DNA of 64,000 nt from Azoarcus sp. (GTDB lineage Bacteria > Pseudomonadota > Gammaproteobacteria > Burkholderiales > Rhodocyclaceae): positions 79,580 through 143,579 of the forward strand of contig JAUSOD010000012.1 in the NCBI GenBank assembly GCA_030656215.1. The letters run 5' to 3'. Positions 37,723 through 50,436 of this stretch are shown here, in pieces (within the stretch, counting starts at the first letter, position 1; each line of letters begins with the position of its first letter). The notes under the pieces were generated by a model. It was given only the letters and a program-made list of their open reading frames with translations, had not been told where the DNA came from and ran no database searches. Made by a program: the position numbers and the translations under genes.

Positions 37723-38685
37723 ATGTTCAATAAGGTCCGTTTTTCCCAGTCTGGCCTCACCCTGATCGAATTGATGATCGCAATGGTGCTCGGCCTGGTC
37801 TTGCTCCTCGGGGTGACGAACTTCTTTCTGGGCCAGCGGCAGGCGTACCGCGTCAATGAGAATCTGGCTCGCATGCAGGATAGCGCCCGCACCGCGTTTG
37901 AACTGATGGCGCGCGAGATTCGGGAGGCGGGCGGTAATCCCTGTGGTACCCCGAACGTCGACAATGTCGTGCCAGGTTTTGCCGCGTCCACCTGGTTGAA
38001 CTGGGATGTTGGCGGCCTCGAAGGTTTTGGCGGCGGTGACCCGCTGCCCGGTACCAGCTTTGGTGAGGATGTGGGGCAACGCGTGGCGGGCACCGATGCA
38101 CTCATCGTCCGCTCTGGGTCCCTGAATAATGGCCTGATCATTACCGAGCATACGCCTGGAACTTCCAGGCTCAAGGTCAATACCGTTGCGCATGGAATCA
38201 GTGAAGGTGTCGTGCTGATGGCTTGTGACTATTCAAAGGCCACCATTTTCCAGGTTACGGATGATCTGGATGGCACCGATACGATCGAGTACGGTGGGGC
38301 ACTGAGTCAGTTCGCAAGAAATGGCTTCCTGACGCGCTTGTCAGCGACCGCGTGGTACATCGGTAACAATACCCGTGGCGGGCGTTCGCTTTTCCGCCAC
38401 GTCTTCACAGAGGGCGCTTCTCAGGAAATCGCCGAAGGGGTCGCGGATATGGATTTGGCGTATCTCCTCCGTGTCCTTGAGAACCCGGAGTCACGTTATA
38501 TGAATGCAGCTGACGTGAAACTGAAGGTCGTTGCCAACACTTGGGCAGATCCGGCTACGCGAGTTGTTGCCGTGAGAGTTGTTCTGGATCTGGAGTCCCG
38601 AGACCTAGTCGGCACCGATGCAGCCACCCTCAAGCGACAACTGGTGCATGTGGTCAGTTTGCGGCACAGGGAGATCGTGGAATGA
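37723..38685 (+). CDS. pilW: minor pilin PilW
   Basis: A 320-residue pseudopilin with the PilW N-terminus (QSG^LTLIELMIAMVLGLVLL; Leu rather than Phe at +1). A GTG at 37714 overlaps the pilV stop and could add three residues. Its length is typical of PilW. Its stop overlaps the pilX ATG (ATGA). Confidence 0.92.
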   Translation: MFNKVRFSQSGLTLIELMIAMVLGLVLLLGVTNFFLGQRQAYRVNENLARMQDSARTAFELMAREIREAGGNPCGTPNVDNVVPGFAASTWLNWDVGGLEGFGGGDPLPGTSFGEDVGQRVAGTDALIVRSGSLNNGLIITEHTPGTSRLKVNTVAHGISEGVVLMACDYSKATIFQVTDDLDGTDTIEYGGALSQFARNGFLTRLSATAWYIGNNTRGGRSLFRHVFTEGASQEIAEGVADMDLAYLLRVLENPESRYMNAADVKLKVVANTWADPATRVVAVRVVLDLESRDLVGTDAATLKRQLVHVVSLRHREIVE

Positions 38686-39251
38686 GCGCGCCCATTGTTT
38701 ACCAACGGCAGGCGGGCGCCGCGCTCATCGTTGCCCTGATCCTGCTGGTAGTCATGACCTTGCTCGGCTTGTCGAGTGTACGTACGGTCTCCCAGGGGGA
38801 GCGGATGACCTCCAACACCTTCGATCGTAGCCTCGGCTTTCAGGGGGCAGAGGCCGCGCTGCGCGCCGGTGAGGCGGTGGCGGACGCCCAGTCCAAGACC
38901 ATTCCGCCCAATGCCGGCTTCGACAGCAGCGGGTTGTATGTCGACGTGGGAGCCACCTGCGAAGCATCGCCCTGTCAGAACGGTTTGTGCTCGCAACCGG
39001 ATAAGGACTGCACGGCGCGCTGGCTCGATAGCGGGTTCAATGGGTGGGCAAACGCGGCAGGCCTCGGGCTGACGGCGCTGGCGGCAACGCCCCAGTACAT
39101 TGTTGAGTACCTCGGCGGCAATTTCCCTTGCAATGTGGATGATCCCGGCATTGGAGCGCAAAACTGCAAGCGCTATCGGGTGTCCGCTCGTAGCCATGGC
39201 GGTGGTGATCGCGCAATGGTGATTCTGCAATCTATCTATGCAACCGAATGA
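38682..39251 (+). CDS. pilX: minor pilin PilX
   Basis: A 189-residue protein with a PilX-type N-terminus (RQAGAALIVALILLVVMTLL) that lacks Glu5 of the mature pilin, as is common for PilX/GspK-like subunits, which sit at the tip. Four or more cysteines lie in the central domain. Coupled to pilW by the ATGA overlap. Confidence 0.9.
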   Translation: MSAPIVYQRQAGAALIVALILLVVMTLLGLSSVRTVSQGERMTSNTFDRSLGFQGAEAALRAGEAVADAQSKTIPPNAGFDSSGLYVDVGATCEASPCQNGLCSQPDKDCTARWLDSGFNGWANAAGLGLTALAATPQYIVEYLGGNFPCNVDDPGIGAQNCKRYRVSARSHGGGDRAMVILQSIYATE

Positions 39252-39258
39252 GAGACGC

Positions 39259-42200
39259 ATGATGACCAACGATTTCAGGGCCAGTCTTGTTCGCCCGCTA
39301 TCCACCCCGGGGGTATTGGTGTGGCCGATGCTTGCGGCGCTGCTGGGTGCCCCGCTCGCCGTGTCGTCTGCGCCGGCCATTCCCGAAACGCCGCTGGTGG
39401 CCACCCAGGCTGCCATCCCCCTCAGCATGATGGTGGTCGGTCGCGATCACACGCTGTTTTACGAGGCATACAACGATGCGAGCGACATCGATGGCGATGG
39501 CACGCTGGACACTCGATTCAAACCGAGGATCACCTATTACGGGTTGTTTGATTCCACCCTGTGCTATTCCCATTCGCAGAGTGCTACCAACACCGACCTG
39601 TTCACGCCGGTTGCAGTGGCGGGTGCACTCGGCACGTGCTCCGGCCAATGGTCGGGAAACTGGCTGAACTACGTCACCACCAGCCGTATCGATGCACTGC
39701 GCAAGGTGTTCTACGGCGGGTACCGCGATGTGGACAGCACGACTCAGACTGTTCTGCGGCGCGCCTACGTGCCGCAGGATGCGCACTCCTGGGCCAAGGA
39801 GTATACGAGCGAGGCGGTGGACGGCTACGCCATCGGCAGCTATACGCCCCTGAGCGCACCGACCGCGGGTACTAGGCATCTTTTCGGCAATCTCACCGCG
39901 ACCGCAGGCGTGAATTGCGCGACGCTCACAAATTGCAGCGGTTTGCCGCCGCTTCTGCGGGTCGTCCTCAACAGCAACCGCCGGGTGTGGGCTTGGGCGT
40001 CCACCGAAAGGCCGGTGTTGCGGGCCGACGATCACGGCGGAACCTCGCGCAAGGATTACACCGTGCGCGTCGAGGTATGTACGGCCACCTACAACGGCGG
40101 TTGCAAGCGTTACCCCAACGGCGGACTGAAGCCGACCGGCTTGCTGCACGAGTATGGCGAGAGCGACGCCATGATGTTCGGGTTGTTGACCGGAAGCTAC
40201 AACAAGAACATGTCCGGGGGTGTGCTGCGCAAGGTGGTGTCGTCCTTCAAGAGCGAAGTCAATCAGACCACAGGCCAGTTCGCCGCCGCCGCCACTATCG
40301 TCAATGCGCTCGACAGCTTGCGCATTCGTGACTTTAACAATAACAGAACCGACAATTCGTATCGCGGCGGCTGGGTCACCACGCGCCCCATGAACGAGGG
40401 CGAGTTCGTCGACTGGGGCAATCCGATCGGCGAGATGATGTATGAGGCGCTACGTTACTTTGCCGGCAAGAAAGCGGCCACCGGTGCTTTTGCCACCAGC
40501 GGCAGCTACGACGGGCAAATCGGTCTGCCCGTCGCAACCTGGGATGACCCTTATCAGGCGGGGAGTGCGGCAAGTGCTCAGTGGTGTGCGCGGCCAAACA
40601 TGATGGTGGTTTCCGGGATCAACCCCTCCTTCGATTCGGACCAGGTTCCTGGTAGCGACTTCAGCTCCTTCTCGGGGGATCTTGCAGGCCTCAATGTGAA
40701 GGACCTCGCACAGACGATCACGAACGGCGAAGCCGGCGTGGCCGGCATGCGCTACATCGGTCAGTCCGGCACGCTCTACGATGGGGCGCCGACGGCAAAA
40801 AGTGTCAGCTCACTTGGCACGATCCGCGGGCTTGCGCCCGAGGAGCCGACCAAGCAGGGCAGCTACTATTCGGCCTCTGTCGCCCACTTCGGGCGGATAA
40901 ACAGCGTGCGCAGCGACTTGCAGAAGAGCACGCAAACTGTCGATACCTACGCCGTGGTACTGAGCTCTCCGCTACCGCGCATCGAGGCCCGGACCACGTC
41001 TGGCAGCATCATCACCGTGGTGCCGTTCGCCAAGTCGACCGGAGGCTCGAGCATCTCGAACACGAAGGGGAATTTTCAGCCCACTAACCAGATCGTCGAT
41101 TTTTATGTAGACACCATCGTCAACTCCTCCGCCGCCGATGCTGACGCCTCGGTCAATGGGGGCCGTTATTACGCCCGCTTCCGGATCAACTTCGAAGACG
41201 TCGAGCAGGGCGCCGACCACGACATGGACGCCATCGTCGTGTATGAAATCGCGGCCGAAGCCGACGGCCGCCTCAAGGTCACGCTGACGCCGGAGTATCA
41301 GGCGGGCGGCATCCAACATAGCATGGGCTACGTCGTGTCTGGCACGGACAATGACGGTGTCTATCTCGTCGTCCAGGACGAGAACGTGGATCGTTTTTAC
41401 CACCTGAACGTCCCCCCGGGTATGAGTCCGGGCGCTTGCGACGTCACCACGCCACCGGCCGCCTGCAACAAGCTGCCGTACACCAACGGGCCTGTGACGC
41501 CAACCAACCTCAGGTATAGCGAGCGCTTCTTCACTCCGGGATCGTCGAGCGCCAGTCTGCTCAAAGATCCACTCTGGTACGCCGCCAAGTGGGGTGGTTT
41601 CGTCGATCGGAACGACAACAAGCGTCCCGATCTGCCGATCGAGTGGGACGCCAATGGCGACGGTGTGCCGGACACCTACTTTCTGGTCCAGAACCCGCTC
41701 AAGCTGAAAGAGGCGCTCAAGCGCAGCCTGGATACCATCGTCGAACGCAGCGCGAGCGCCGGTAACATCACGTCGAACGGGCAGCAGTTGCAGGCTGAGA
41801 GCCGTGTTTTTCAGACCCAGTTCAACAGCGGGAACTGGTCCGGAGAGTTGTTCGCCTACGACATCACCGCCTCAGGGGTGAATACGACCCCGGCCTGGAG
41901 CGCGTCGAATGGCATCCCGGCCGCCGCCGCGCGCAAGGTGTTTGCGTGGAAGGATGCGGACACAAAAGGGATTGCGTTTGAGTGGGACGCCTTGTCTGAA
42001 ACCCAGCAAGCGGCGCTGGGGACCGAAGCGGTGCTTGATTACGTGCTGGGGAGCCAGTCGAACGAGATCCAGAACGCGGGTGTTTTCCGCACCCGGACCA
42101 AGCGCTTGGGCGACATTGTTCACTCCTCGCCCTACTACGTGAAGGATACCAACACCGTATACGTGGGCGGCAACGACGGAATGCTGCATGCATTTTCAGC

Positions 42201-43518
42201 TAACGGCACCGAGCTCTTTGCGTACATTCCCGGTCTGGTGTTTTCCAAGCTGGCGAGTCTTGCATCACTGGATTACGATCACACCTTTTTTGTCGATGGA
42301 GACATAGCGGTGTCGACGCTTGCGCAGACACCGGGCAAGAACATCCTGGTCGCGTCCACCGGTCGTGGCGCGAGCGGGCTGTTTGCACTGGACGTGACGA
42401 AGCCAAGCGCCTTTGCCGCGTCGAACGTGCTGTGGGAACACAGTGGCGCGGCCGACAACGACTTTGGCCTTGTCCTCGGGCGACCGCAGATTGCCACCGT
42501 CGAGAATGGCGACACCGTGGTACTGGTGGGCAATGGGCACAATAGTGTCAGTGGAAAGGCCGTGCTCTACGTGTTCGATCTTGAGAGTGGAGAACTGTTG
42601 AAAACGATCGACACCGGGGTGGGCGTCGATAACGGCATGTCTACCCCGACCCTGGTGGACAGTGACGGCAATGGAAAGGTCGACACCGTTTATGCTGGTG
42701 ATCTGAGGGGCAATGTCTGGCGTTTCGACATCAGCGGCAAGGAATACAGCGATTGGAAGTCCCAATTCATGTCCGGTAGTACCCCGCGGCCTCTTTTTTC
42801 CGCGCTCGATGCAAGCAATGTGCCGCAGCCCATCACGGCCCAGATCACGGTGGCAGTCAATACCGTGACGAGCGATGTCAACCACGGCAAGCGGTTTATC
42901 CTGTTCGGCACGGGGAGCTATGTCTATGCTGGCGACCCCAATGACAAACAGGTTCAATCCTGGTACGGCGTGATCGACGATGATGCGCCGGTCAGCGGGC
43001 GGGCTGCCCTGCGTGGGCGGTCGATAGACACTTTGGGCACGGTTGGGGGCTTCGGGGTGAGGGTTTTCTCCGAGGCGGTCGCTGACGACATGGTTGGTAT
43101 GAAAGGCTGGTTCGTGGATCTGAAGGACCCTAACCCGCGTGGCGAGCGCATTGTCACCCGGTCGAACGTGTATTCCTTCCTGGAGCCGGTTTTGATTGCG
43201 AGCAGCATCATCCCCGACCCTGACCCGTGCGAGGCGGGCGGAAGCGGTTATGTCAATGCGGTTAATCCATTTACCGGTGCGCGCCTGGTGTATCCGGCCT
43301 TCGACTTGAACAACGACGGCAAGTTTGATGACCTGGACAAGCTGGCGGGTTTGGTGGTCGGGTCGTTCGATCCGAGGATCGGGATGCCGGGAGAGGCAAC
43401 CGTGGTAGGGGACCGGCTGGTGGTGGGTGGGTCGACCGGCGAAATTGCCGACATGCGCATCAATCTTGGGTTGAAGCGGACGGGACGCATCTCGTGGCGT
43501 GAAGTGTTGGGGGACTGA
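39259..43518 (+). CDS. pilY1: type IV pilus tip adhesin/assembly protein PilY1
   Basis: A 1419-residue exported protein: signal peptide, a variable N-terminal half and the conserved C-terminal beta-propeller (from about residue 950, VYVGGNDGMLHAF). EF-hand-like calcium loops are seen at D76 (DIDGDGTLD), D1134 (DSDGNGKVD) and D1349. PilY1 caps the pilus, controls retraction and binds surfaces. The start is the ATG at 39259 or 39262; one at 39238 overlaps pilX. It is the largest gene in the window. Confidence 0.95.
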   Translation: MMTNDFRASLVRPLSTPGVLVWPMLAALLGAPLAVSSAPAIPETPLVATQAAIPLSMMVVGRDHTLFYEAYNDASDIDGDGTLDTRFKPRITYYGLFDSTLCYSHSQSATNTDLFTPVAVAGALGTCSGQWSGNWLNYVTTSRIDALRKVFYGGYRDVDSTTQTVLRRAYVPQDAHSWAKEYTSEAVDGYAIGSYTPLSAPTAGTRHLFGNLTATAGVNCATLTNCSGLPPLLRVVLNSNRRVWAWASTERPVLRADDHGGTSRKDYTVRVEVCTATYNGGCKRYPNGGLKPTGLLHEYGESDAMMFGLLTGSYNKNMSGGVLRKVVSSFKSEVNQTTGQFAAAATIVNALDSLRIRDFNNNRTDNSYRGGWVTTRPMNEGEFVDWGNPIGEMMYEALRYFAGKKAATGAFATSGSYDGQIGLPVATWDDPYQAGSAASAQWCARPNMMVVSGINPSFDSDQVPGSDFSSFSGDLAGLNVKDLAQTITNGEAGVAGMRYIGQSGTLYDGAPTAKSVSSLGTIRGLAPEEPTKQGSYYSASVAHFGRINSVRSDLQKSTQTVDTYAVVLSSPLPRIEARTTSGSIITVVPFAKSTGGSSISNTKGNFQPTNQIVDFYVDTIVNSSAADADASVNGGRYYARFRINFEDVEQGADHDMDAIVVYEIAAEADGRLKVTLTPEYQAGGIQHSMGYVVSGTDNDGVYLVVQDENVDRFYHLNVPPGMSPGACDVTTPPAACNKLPYTNGPVTPTNLRYSERFFTPGSSSASLLKDPLWYAAKWGGFVDRNDNKRPDLPIEWDANGDGVPDTYFLVQNPLKLKEALKRSLDTIVERSASAGNITSNGQQLQAESRVFQTQFNSGNWSGELFAYDITASGVNTTPAWSASNGIPAAAARKVFAWKDADTKGIAFEWDALSETQQAALGTEAVLDYVLGSQSNEIQNAGVFRTRTKRLGDIVHSSPYYVKDTNTVYVGGNDGMLHAFSANGTELFAYIPGLVFSKLASLASLDYDHTFFVDGDIAVSTLAQTPGKNILVASTGRGASGLFALDVTKPSAFAASNVLWEHSGAADNDFGLVLGRPQIATVENGDTVVLVGNGHNSVSGKAVLYVFDLESGELLKTIDTGVGVDNGMSTPTLVDSDGNGKVDTVYAGDLRGNVWRFDISGKEYSDWKSQFMSGSTPRPLFSALDASNVPQPITAQITVAVNTVTSDVNHGKRFILFGTGSYVYAGDPNDKQVQSWYGVIDDDAPVSGRAALRGRSIDTLGTVGGFGVRVFSEAVADDMVGMKGWFVDLKDPNPRGERIVTRSNVYSFLEPVLIASSIIPDPDPCEAGGSGYVNAVNPFTGARLVYPAFDLNNDGKFDDLDKLAGLVVGSFDPRIGMPGEATVVGDRLVVGGSTGEIADMRINLGLKRTGRISWREVLGD

Positions 43519-43521
43519 GAA

Positions 43522-43935
43522 ATGAAGCGTCAGCGCGCTTTTACCTTGATTGAAGTGATGATCGTCGTGGCGATTGTGGGCATACTCGCGTCAGTTGCGT
43601 ACCCGAGTTATCAGCAGTACGTGCTGAAGACTCACCGTGCGGTGGCCGCTGCGTGTGCGATGGAAGTCGCGCAATTCATGGAGCGGTACTACACGACAAA
43701 CATGACTTACGTGGGCGCGGTCCTGCCTGCGCTCTCGTGCAGGACTGATCTTGCCGGACGTTATACGCTGGAGTTCGATGCTACGCTTCCGACGACGGCA
43801 AGCACGTATCGGATTCTGGCGGTGCCGGTGGCCGAAGGCCCGCAGGCGCGGGACACACGTTGTGCCACGCTCCGAATCAATCAGACGGGTCTCAAGACCG
43901 TGTCGGGCTCGGCGACAGTGGCGGAGTGTTGGTAG
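43522..43935 (+). CDS. pilE: minor pilin PilE
   Basis: A 137-residue pilin with leader MKRQRA and cleavage before [16 protein letters not shown]; the -1 residue is Ala rather than the usual Gly. A C-terminal Cys pair is present (DTRC...AECW). It lies 3 bases after pilY1 and closes the operon before a terminator. Confidence 0.92.
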   Translation: MKRQRAFTLIEVMIVVAIVGILASVAYPSYQQYVLKTHRAVAAACAMEVAQFMERYYTTNMTYVGAVLPALSCRTDLAGRYTLEFDATLPTTASTYRILAVPVAEGPQARDTRCATLRINQTGLKTVSGSATVAECW

Positions 43936-43964
43936 CCACTGTTGATTGCCACTCTGTGAGTTAG

Positions 43965-43997
43965 AGGGAAGGCTGCTGCGACAGCCTTCCCTTCTTT
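43965..43997 (+). terminator. terminator of the minor-pilin operon
   Basis: An 11-bp stem AGGGAAGGCTG/CAGCCTTCCCT with a six-base loop is followed by TCTTT. It sits between the convergent pilE and ppc genes. Confidence 0.85.
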
Positions 43998-44000
43998 GAC

Positions 44001-46754
<2,754 letters not shown>

Positions 46755-46790
46755 GGGCGGGGGCTGTCGGTGGGGTTGAAGGGGGTCTGG

Positions 46791-47264
46791 TCAGTGCGCT
46801 TTGGGGGTACTGCGGAGGGTACTGCGTGCCGCTTCGATTGCATTGATGATGTACTGGCCATAAAAGTCCGGCAGGCGCATTCCGACGATGGCCTCGCCGA
46901 GCTGCTTGCCGTCCGCGTCATAGAGCACTACGGTCGGCGTAAGCCGGACCTTGCGCGCCCGCGCAAATGCACGGTGGGTGGTGCGCACGCCGCCAAAGTC
47001 GGTAAGCGTCACCTCCGAGTCGATGTTTACCTGGCGGAACAAGGCGTGGTCGCGTGATGCTGCCGCGGTCGACATCGGCACCAGATAGTGCCGCGCTTCC
47101 TCGCACCAGCTGCACTCGGCCTGGCTGTATAGCACCACCATGGGCTTTGCCTGTGCGCGCATCACGCTGGCATCAAGCGCCATATCCTCAGCCCGCGGTA
47201 GCGCCGTCGCTGCACTCAGGGCCATGGGTACGCATGCTAGAATCGTTGCCAGTTTGCGCGCCAT
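46791..47264 (-). CDS. exported thioredoxin-like protein
   Basis: A 157-residue protein with a signal peptide (about residues 1-20), a redox motif C51-S-W-C54 and the cis-Pro loop LTPTVV. It resembles SoxW/DsbE-like periplasmic thioredoxins, but no sox or ccm genes adjoin. The frame extends far upstream; the ATG at 47262-47264 was chosen because the signal peptide starts there. Divergent from hemC with only 69 bases between. Confidence 0.8.
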   Translation of the reverse strand: MARKLATILACVPMALSAATALPRAEDMALDASVMRAQAKPMVVLYSQAECSWCEEARHYLVPMSTAAASRDHALFRQVNIDSEVTLTDFGGVRTTHRAFARARKVRLTPTVVLYDADGKQLGEAIVGMRLPDFYGQYIINAIEAARSTLRSTPKAH

Positions 47265-47313
47265 TGGTGCGAACCCTGATGCTGCAATGCGGCAAAATTG
47301 CGCTGTCAGTAAC

Positions 47314-47337
47314 ATGAAAACCGATCCATCTGCATGA
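47314..47337 (+). other. seven-codon upstream reading frame overlapping the hemC start
   Basis: ATG at 47314 reads MKTDPSA and ends at a TGA that overlaps the hemC ATG (ATGA). No ribosome site for hemC itself is obvious, so coupled re-initiation is possible. Not proven. Confidence 0.3.
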
Positions 47338-48317
47338 GTCCTCCTATCGTGAGCCAATCCCACTCCGGATCCCGCCCCGCGGCGGTCGCCCCTTCGGCCC
47401 CCGAGCGTATCGTCATCGCCACCCGTGAAAGCCGCCTTGCCCTGTGGCAGGCTGAGCATGTCAAGGCGCGTCTCGAGGGATTGTATCCCGGCTGCAGGGT
47501 GGAACTCCTGGGCATGACCACGCGCGGCGACCAGATCCTCGATCGACCCTTGGCCAAGGTCGGCGGCAAGGGTTTGTTCGTCAAGGAACTGGAGACCGCC
47601 CTGCTCGACAATCGTGCGGACATCGCGGTGCATTCGATGAAGGATGTGCCCATGACCATGGGCGACGAGTTCACCCTGGCCTGCATTTCGGCACGCGAAG
47701 TGCCACTCGATGCCTTTGTTTCCAACCGCTACGATTCGCTGGCCGACATGCCGCCGGGTGCCGTGGTTGGTACCTCGTCCCTGCGCCGCGAGTCGCAATT
47801 GCACGCCCAATACCCCTTCCTCGGGGTGACCAGCCTGCGGGGCAACCTCGATACCCGTCTGCGCAAGCTCGACGAGGGTCAGTACGATGCAATCATTCTG
47901 GCCGCGGCCGGCTTGATCCGGCTGGGGCTGGGCGAGCGTATCCGCTCCACCCTCGCATCCGAAGTGTCGCTGCCGGCAGCGGGTCAGGGCGCGCTCGGGA
48001 TCGAATGCCTTTCTGCCCGTGCCGATATGGTGCAGTGGCTGCAGCCGCTCAATGATCCGGATACCTCGGCCTGTGTGCGCGCCGAACGCGCGGTTGCGCG
48101 TGCGCTCGCAGGCAGTTGCGAGGTGCCGCTGGGCGCCTATGCGGAGATCCGCGGTGGCGCCCTGTGGCTACGCGGTTTTGTGGCCTTGCCCGACGGTAGT
48201 CGCATCGTTCGTGCCGAACGCGAGGGTGCGCCGGCGGACGCCGAGGCGATCGGCGACGACCTGGCCGAGGATCTGCGTGCGCAAGGCGCCGAAGCGATCC
48301 TGGCCGAGCTGGGCTGA
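47334..48317 (+). CDS. hemC: porphobilinogen deaminase (hydroxymethylbilane synthase)
   Basis: Joins four porphobilinogen units into hydroxymethylbilane on a dipyrromethane cofactor. The 327-residue product has the substrate-binding Arg-rich [11 protein letters not shown] region and the cofactor Cys in [11 protein letters not shown]. The N-terminal 25 residues are variable; a GTG at 47349 is an alternative start. First gene of hemC-hemD-hemX-hemY. Confidence 0.96.
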   Translation: MSPPIVSQSHSGSRPAAVAPSAPERIVIATRESRLALWQAEHVKARLEGLYPGCRVELLGMTTRGDQILDRPLAKVGGKGLFVKELETALLDNRADIAVHSMKDVPMTMGDEFTLACISAREVPLDAFVSNRYDSLADMPPGAVVGTSSLRRESQLHAQYPFLGVTSLRGNLDTRLRKLDEGQYDAIILAAAGLIRLGLGERIRSTLASEVSLPAAGQGALGIECLSARADMVQWLQPLNDPDTSACVRAERAVARALAGSCEVPLGAYAEIRGGALWLRGFVALPDGSRIVRAEREGAPADAEAIGDDLAEDLRAQGAEAILAELG

Positions 48318-48335
48318 GCGGGCGGGGTCGGCGTC

Positions 48336-49124
48336 GTGGTCGCGGCTGAAACGAGCGGCGGCGCGCTGAGCGGACGGAGCTTGGTGGTGACCCGTCCGGC
48401 GGGGCAGTCCGGCAGTCTGTGTCGGGCGATCGAGGCGCAGGGCGGCCGAGCGCTGTGTTTTCCGGTGCTGGCGGTCGGCCCGGTGGCCGACCAGTCCGTG
48501 TTCGGGGCGGTGGCGGAGCGGCTCGATGCCTTCGATCTGGCCTTCTTCGTCAGCCCCAATGCGGTCAATTTTGCCCTCGACGGTTTGCTGGCCTTGCGTG
48601 ACTGGCCACCGCGGCTCAGGGTGGCGACGGTGGGCAAGGGCAGTGAGCGTGCGCTCGCGGCGCGCGGCTTCGACGATGTGATTGCGCCGCTTGCCGGGTT
48701 CGACAGCGAGGCGGTGCTGGATTTGCCGGCGTTCTCGGCAGAGACGGTTCGCGGGCGCAAGGTGCTTGTGCTGCGCGGCGACGGGGGGCGCGATCTGCTC
48801 GGCGAGACGCTCATCGAGCGTGGTGCGACGGTCGAGTATCTTGCCTGCTACCGGCGCTTCTGCCCTGATATTGATTCGGCCTTGCTCCTCGATCCGGTGC
48901 GCAGGGGCGAGATCGACGCGCTGTTGCTTACCAGTACCGAAGGCGCACGCAATCTGGCAGCCATGGTCGGTGCAGAAGGCATGGACTTGCTGTCCGGGTT
49001 GCCCGTGTTTGCCTCGCATCCGCGTATTGCCGCGCAGTGTCGCGAGCTCGGGTTGGGCCCGGTCATCGAGACCGATGCCGGCGATGAGGGCTTGCTCCGC
49101 GCGCTTGTTCAACACTTTGGTTAA
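48336..49124 (+). CDS. hemD: uroporphyrinogen-III synthase
   Basis: Cyclises hydroxymethylbilane with inversion of ring D. The 262-residue product is poorly conserved, as usual, but the LVVTRPAGQSGSL N-terminus, the FVSPNAVNF and the LLLTSTEGARNL motifs fit the family. A GTG start lies 18 bases after hemC. Next to hemX. Confidence 0.93.
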   Translation: MVAAETSGGALSGRSLVVTRPAGQSGSLCRAIEAQGGRALCFPVLAVGPVADQSVFGAVAERLDAFDLAFFVSPNAVNFALDGLLALRDWPPRLRVATVGKGSERALAARGFDDVIAPLAGFDSEAVLDLPAFSAETVRGRKVLVLRGDGGRDLLGETLIERGATVEYLACYRRFCPDIDSALLLDPVRRGEIDALLLTSTEGARNLAAMVGAEGMDLLSGLPVFASHPRIAAQCRELGLGPVIETDAGDEGLLRALVQHFG

Positions 49125-49133
49125 ACTCTCGGC

Positions 49134-50426
49134 ATGAAAGAAGAAAACCCTGCGCTTGTTCAGCCGCCTTCCGAGGCGCCGCAGCCGCCCGTTACGCAAG
49201 ACGGTGCCGCTTCCGATCACCCTGCGGATGCCGTGGGGCCGACGCGTTCCACCTCGTCCGCACCCCCTGCACCTCCCGCAGCCCCTGCACCTGTCGCACC
49301 TGCCGCGCGTAGTGGTGGTGGCGCGGGTTGGGCCGTTCTGCTTGCGGTCCTTGCGCTTGCGGGCGCAGGCTTTGCCGTGTGGCAGGCGTGGGAGCTGCGG
49401 GGCCAGGCCGACAGCCTGCGCGGGGAGGTCGCCAATCGTCTGAGCGCTGGCGAGACGATCGCGACCGAGGTGCGGGCCATTTCGCGCCAGCAGCAGGAGT
49501 CGATCGCAAGCCTGCAGGGCAAGCTCGGTGCGCTCGAATCCAAGGTCGAGGCCACCGAAGGGCAGGCGGCAGCGCTGGAAACGCTGTACCAGCAGTTTTC
49601 CCGTTCGCAGGAGGACGGTGTGGTGGCCGAGGTCGAGCAAGCGGTCACGATTGCGGCACAACAGCTACAGCTTGCCGGCAACGTTGAGGCTGCCCTGATC
49701 GCGCTGCAAGGGGCGGAGGCACGGCTGGCGATGCAGGACCGGGGGCAACTGGCCCCGTTGCGGCGGGCGATTGCGAGCGACATCGACCAGCTCAGGCAGC
49801 AAGCGGTGGTGGATGTGCCAGGCATTGCGTTGCGCCTCGAGCGCCTGCTTGAACGCACCGATACACTGCCGCTGGCTTTTGCCGGCGAGGCGCAGGCAGG
49901 GCAGGTGGATCAGCCCGGACCGACGGCCGAAAGCAGTGGCGTTGCGGCACTGGATTTTGTCACTCAGCTGGCGCTGGACGTGTGGCGCGATCTGCGCACG
50001 CTGGTACGCGTCGAGCGCCTCGATCAGGCGGCGGAACCCGTTCTGCTGGCGCCGGCGCAGAGCACATTCCTGCGCGAAAACCTCAAGATTCGACTGCTCA
50101 CGGCCAGGCTGGCCCTGCTGGCACGAGATGGGCGTACCTATACGGCTGATCTCGCTCAGGCGCGAGGCTGGATAGAGCGTTTCTTTGATATTCGCGACGA
50201 GCGGGTGCTTTTTGCAATCTCTGAATTGAGTGCGCTCGAGGCGATGCCGGTTACCGTCGAGCGCCACGGACTTAACGAGAGCTTTGCCGCATTGCGCCTG
50301 CTCCAGTCACGTCGAACAGACGTGCCGGGGCGTCCGGTGACGGGTGACACCCCGATGCCAGTGTCACCCGCGCCGGCTGCCGAAGTACCGGCTGCCAATA
50401 CGCCGGTAACGGCGCCGCAGAACTGA
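49134..50426 (+). CDS. hemX: HemX, putative haem-pathway membrane protein
   Basis: A 430-residue protein: a Pro/Ala-rich cytoplasmic N-terminus (about 1-60), one TM helix (WAVLLAVLALAGAGFAVWQAW), a coiled coil (about 85-150) and the HemX domain (YTADLAQARGWIERFFD near the end). Despite old names it has no methyltransferase domain. Its role is probably to scaffold the haem enzymes in the membrane with HemY. It lies between hemD and hemY, spaced by about 10 bases. Confidence 0.92.
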   Translation: MKEENPALVQPPSEAPQPPVTQDGAASDHPADAVGPTRSTSSAPPAPPAAPAPVAPAARSGGGAGWAVLLAVLALAGAGFAVWQAWELRGQADSLRGEVANRLSAGETIATEVRAISRQQQESIASLQGKLGALESKVEATEGQAAALETLYQQFSRSQEDGVVAEVEQAVTIAAQQLQLAGNVEAALIALQGAEARLAMQDRGQLAPLRRAIASDIDQLRQQAVVDVPGIALRLERLLERTDTLPLAFAGEAQAGQVDQPGPTAESSGVAALDFVTQLALDVWRDLRTLVRVERLDQAAEPVLLAPAQSTFLRENLKIRLLTARLALLARDGRTYTADLAQARGWIERFFDIRDERVLFAISELSALEAMPVTVERHGLNESFAALRLLQSRRTDVPGRPVTGDTPMPVSPAPAAEVPAANTPVTAPQN

Positions 50427-50436
50427 GGGCCGAAAC

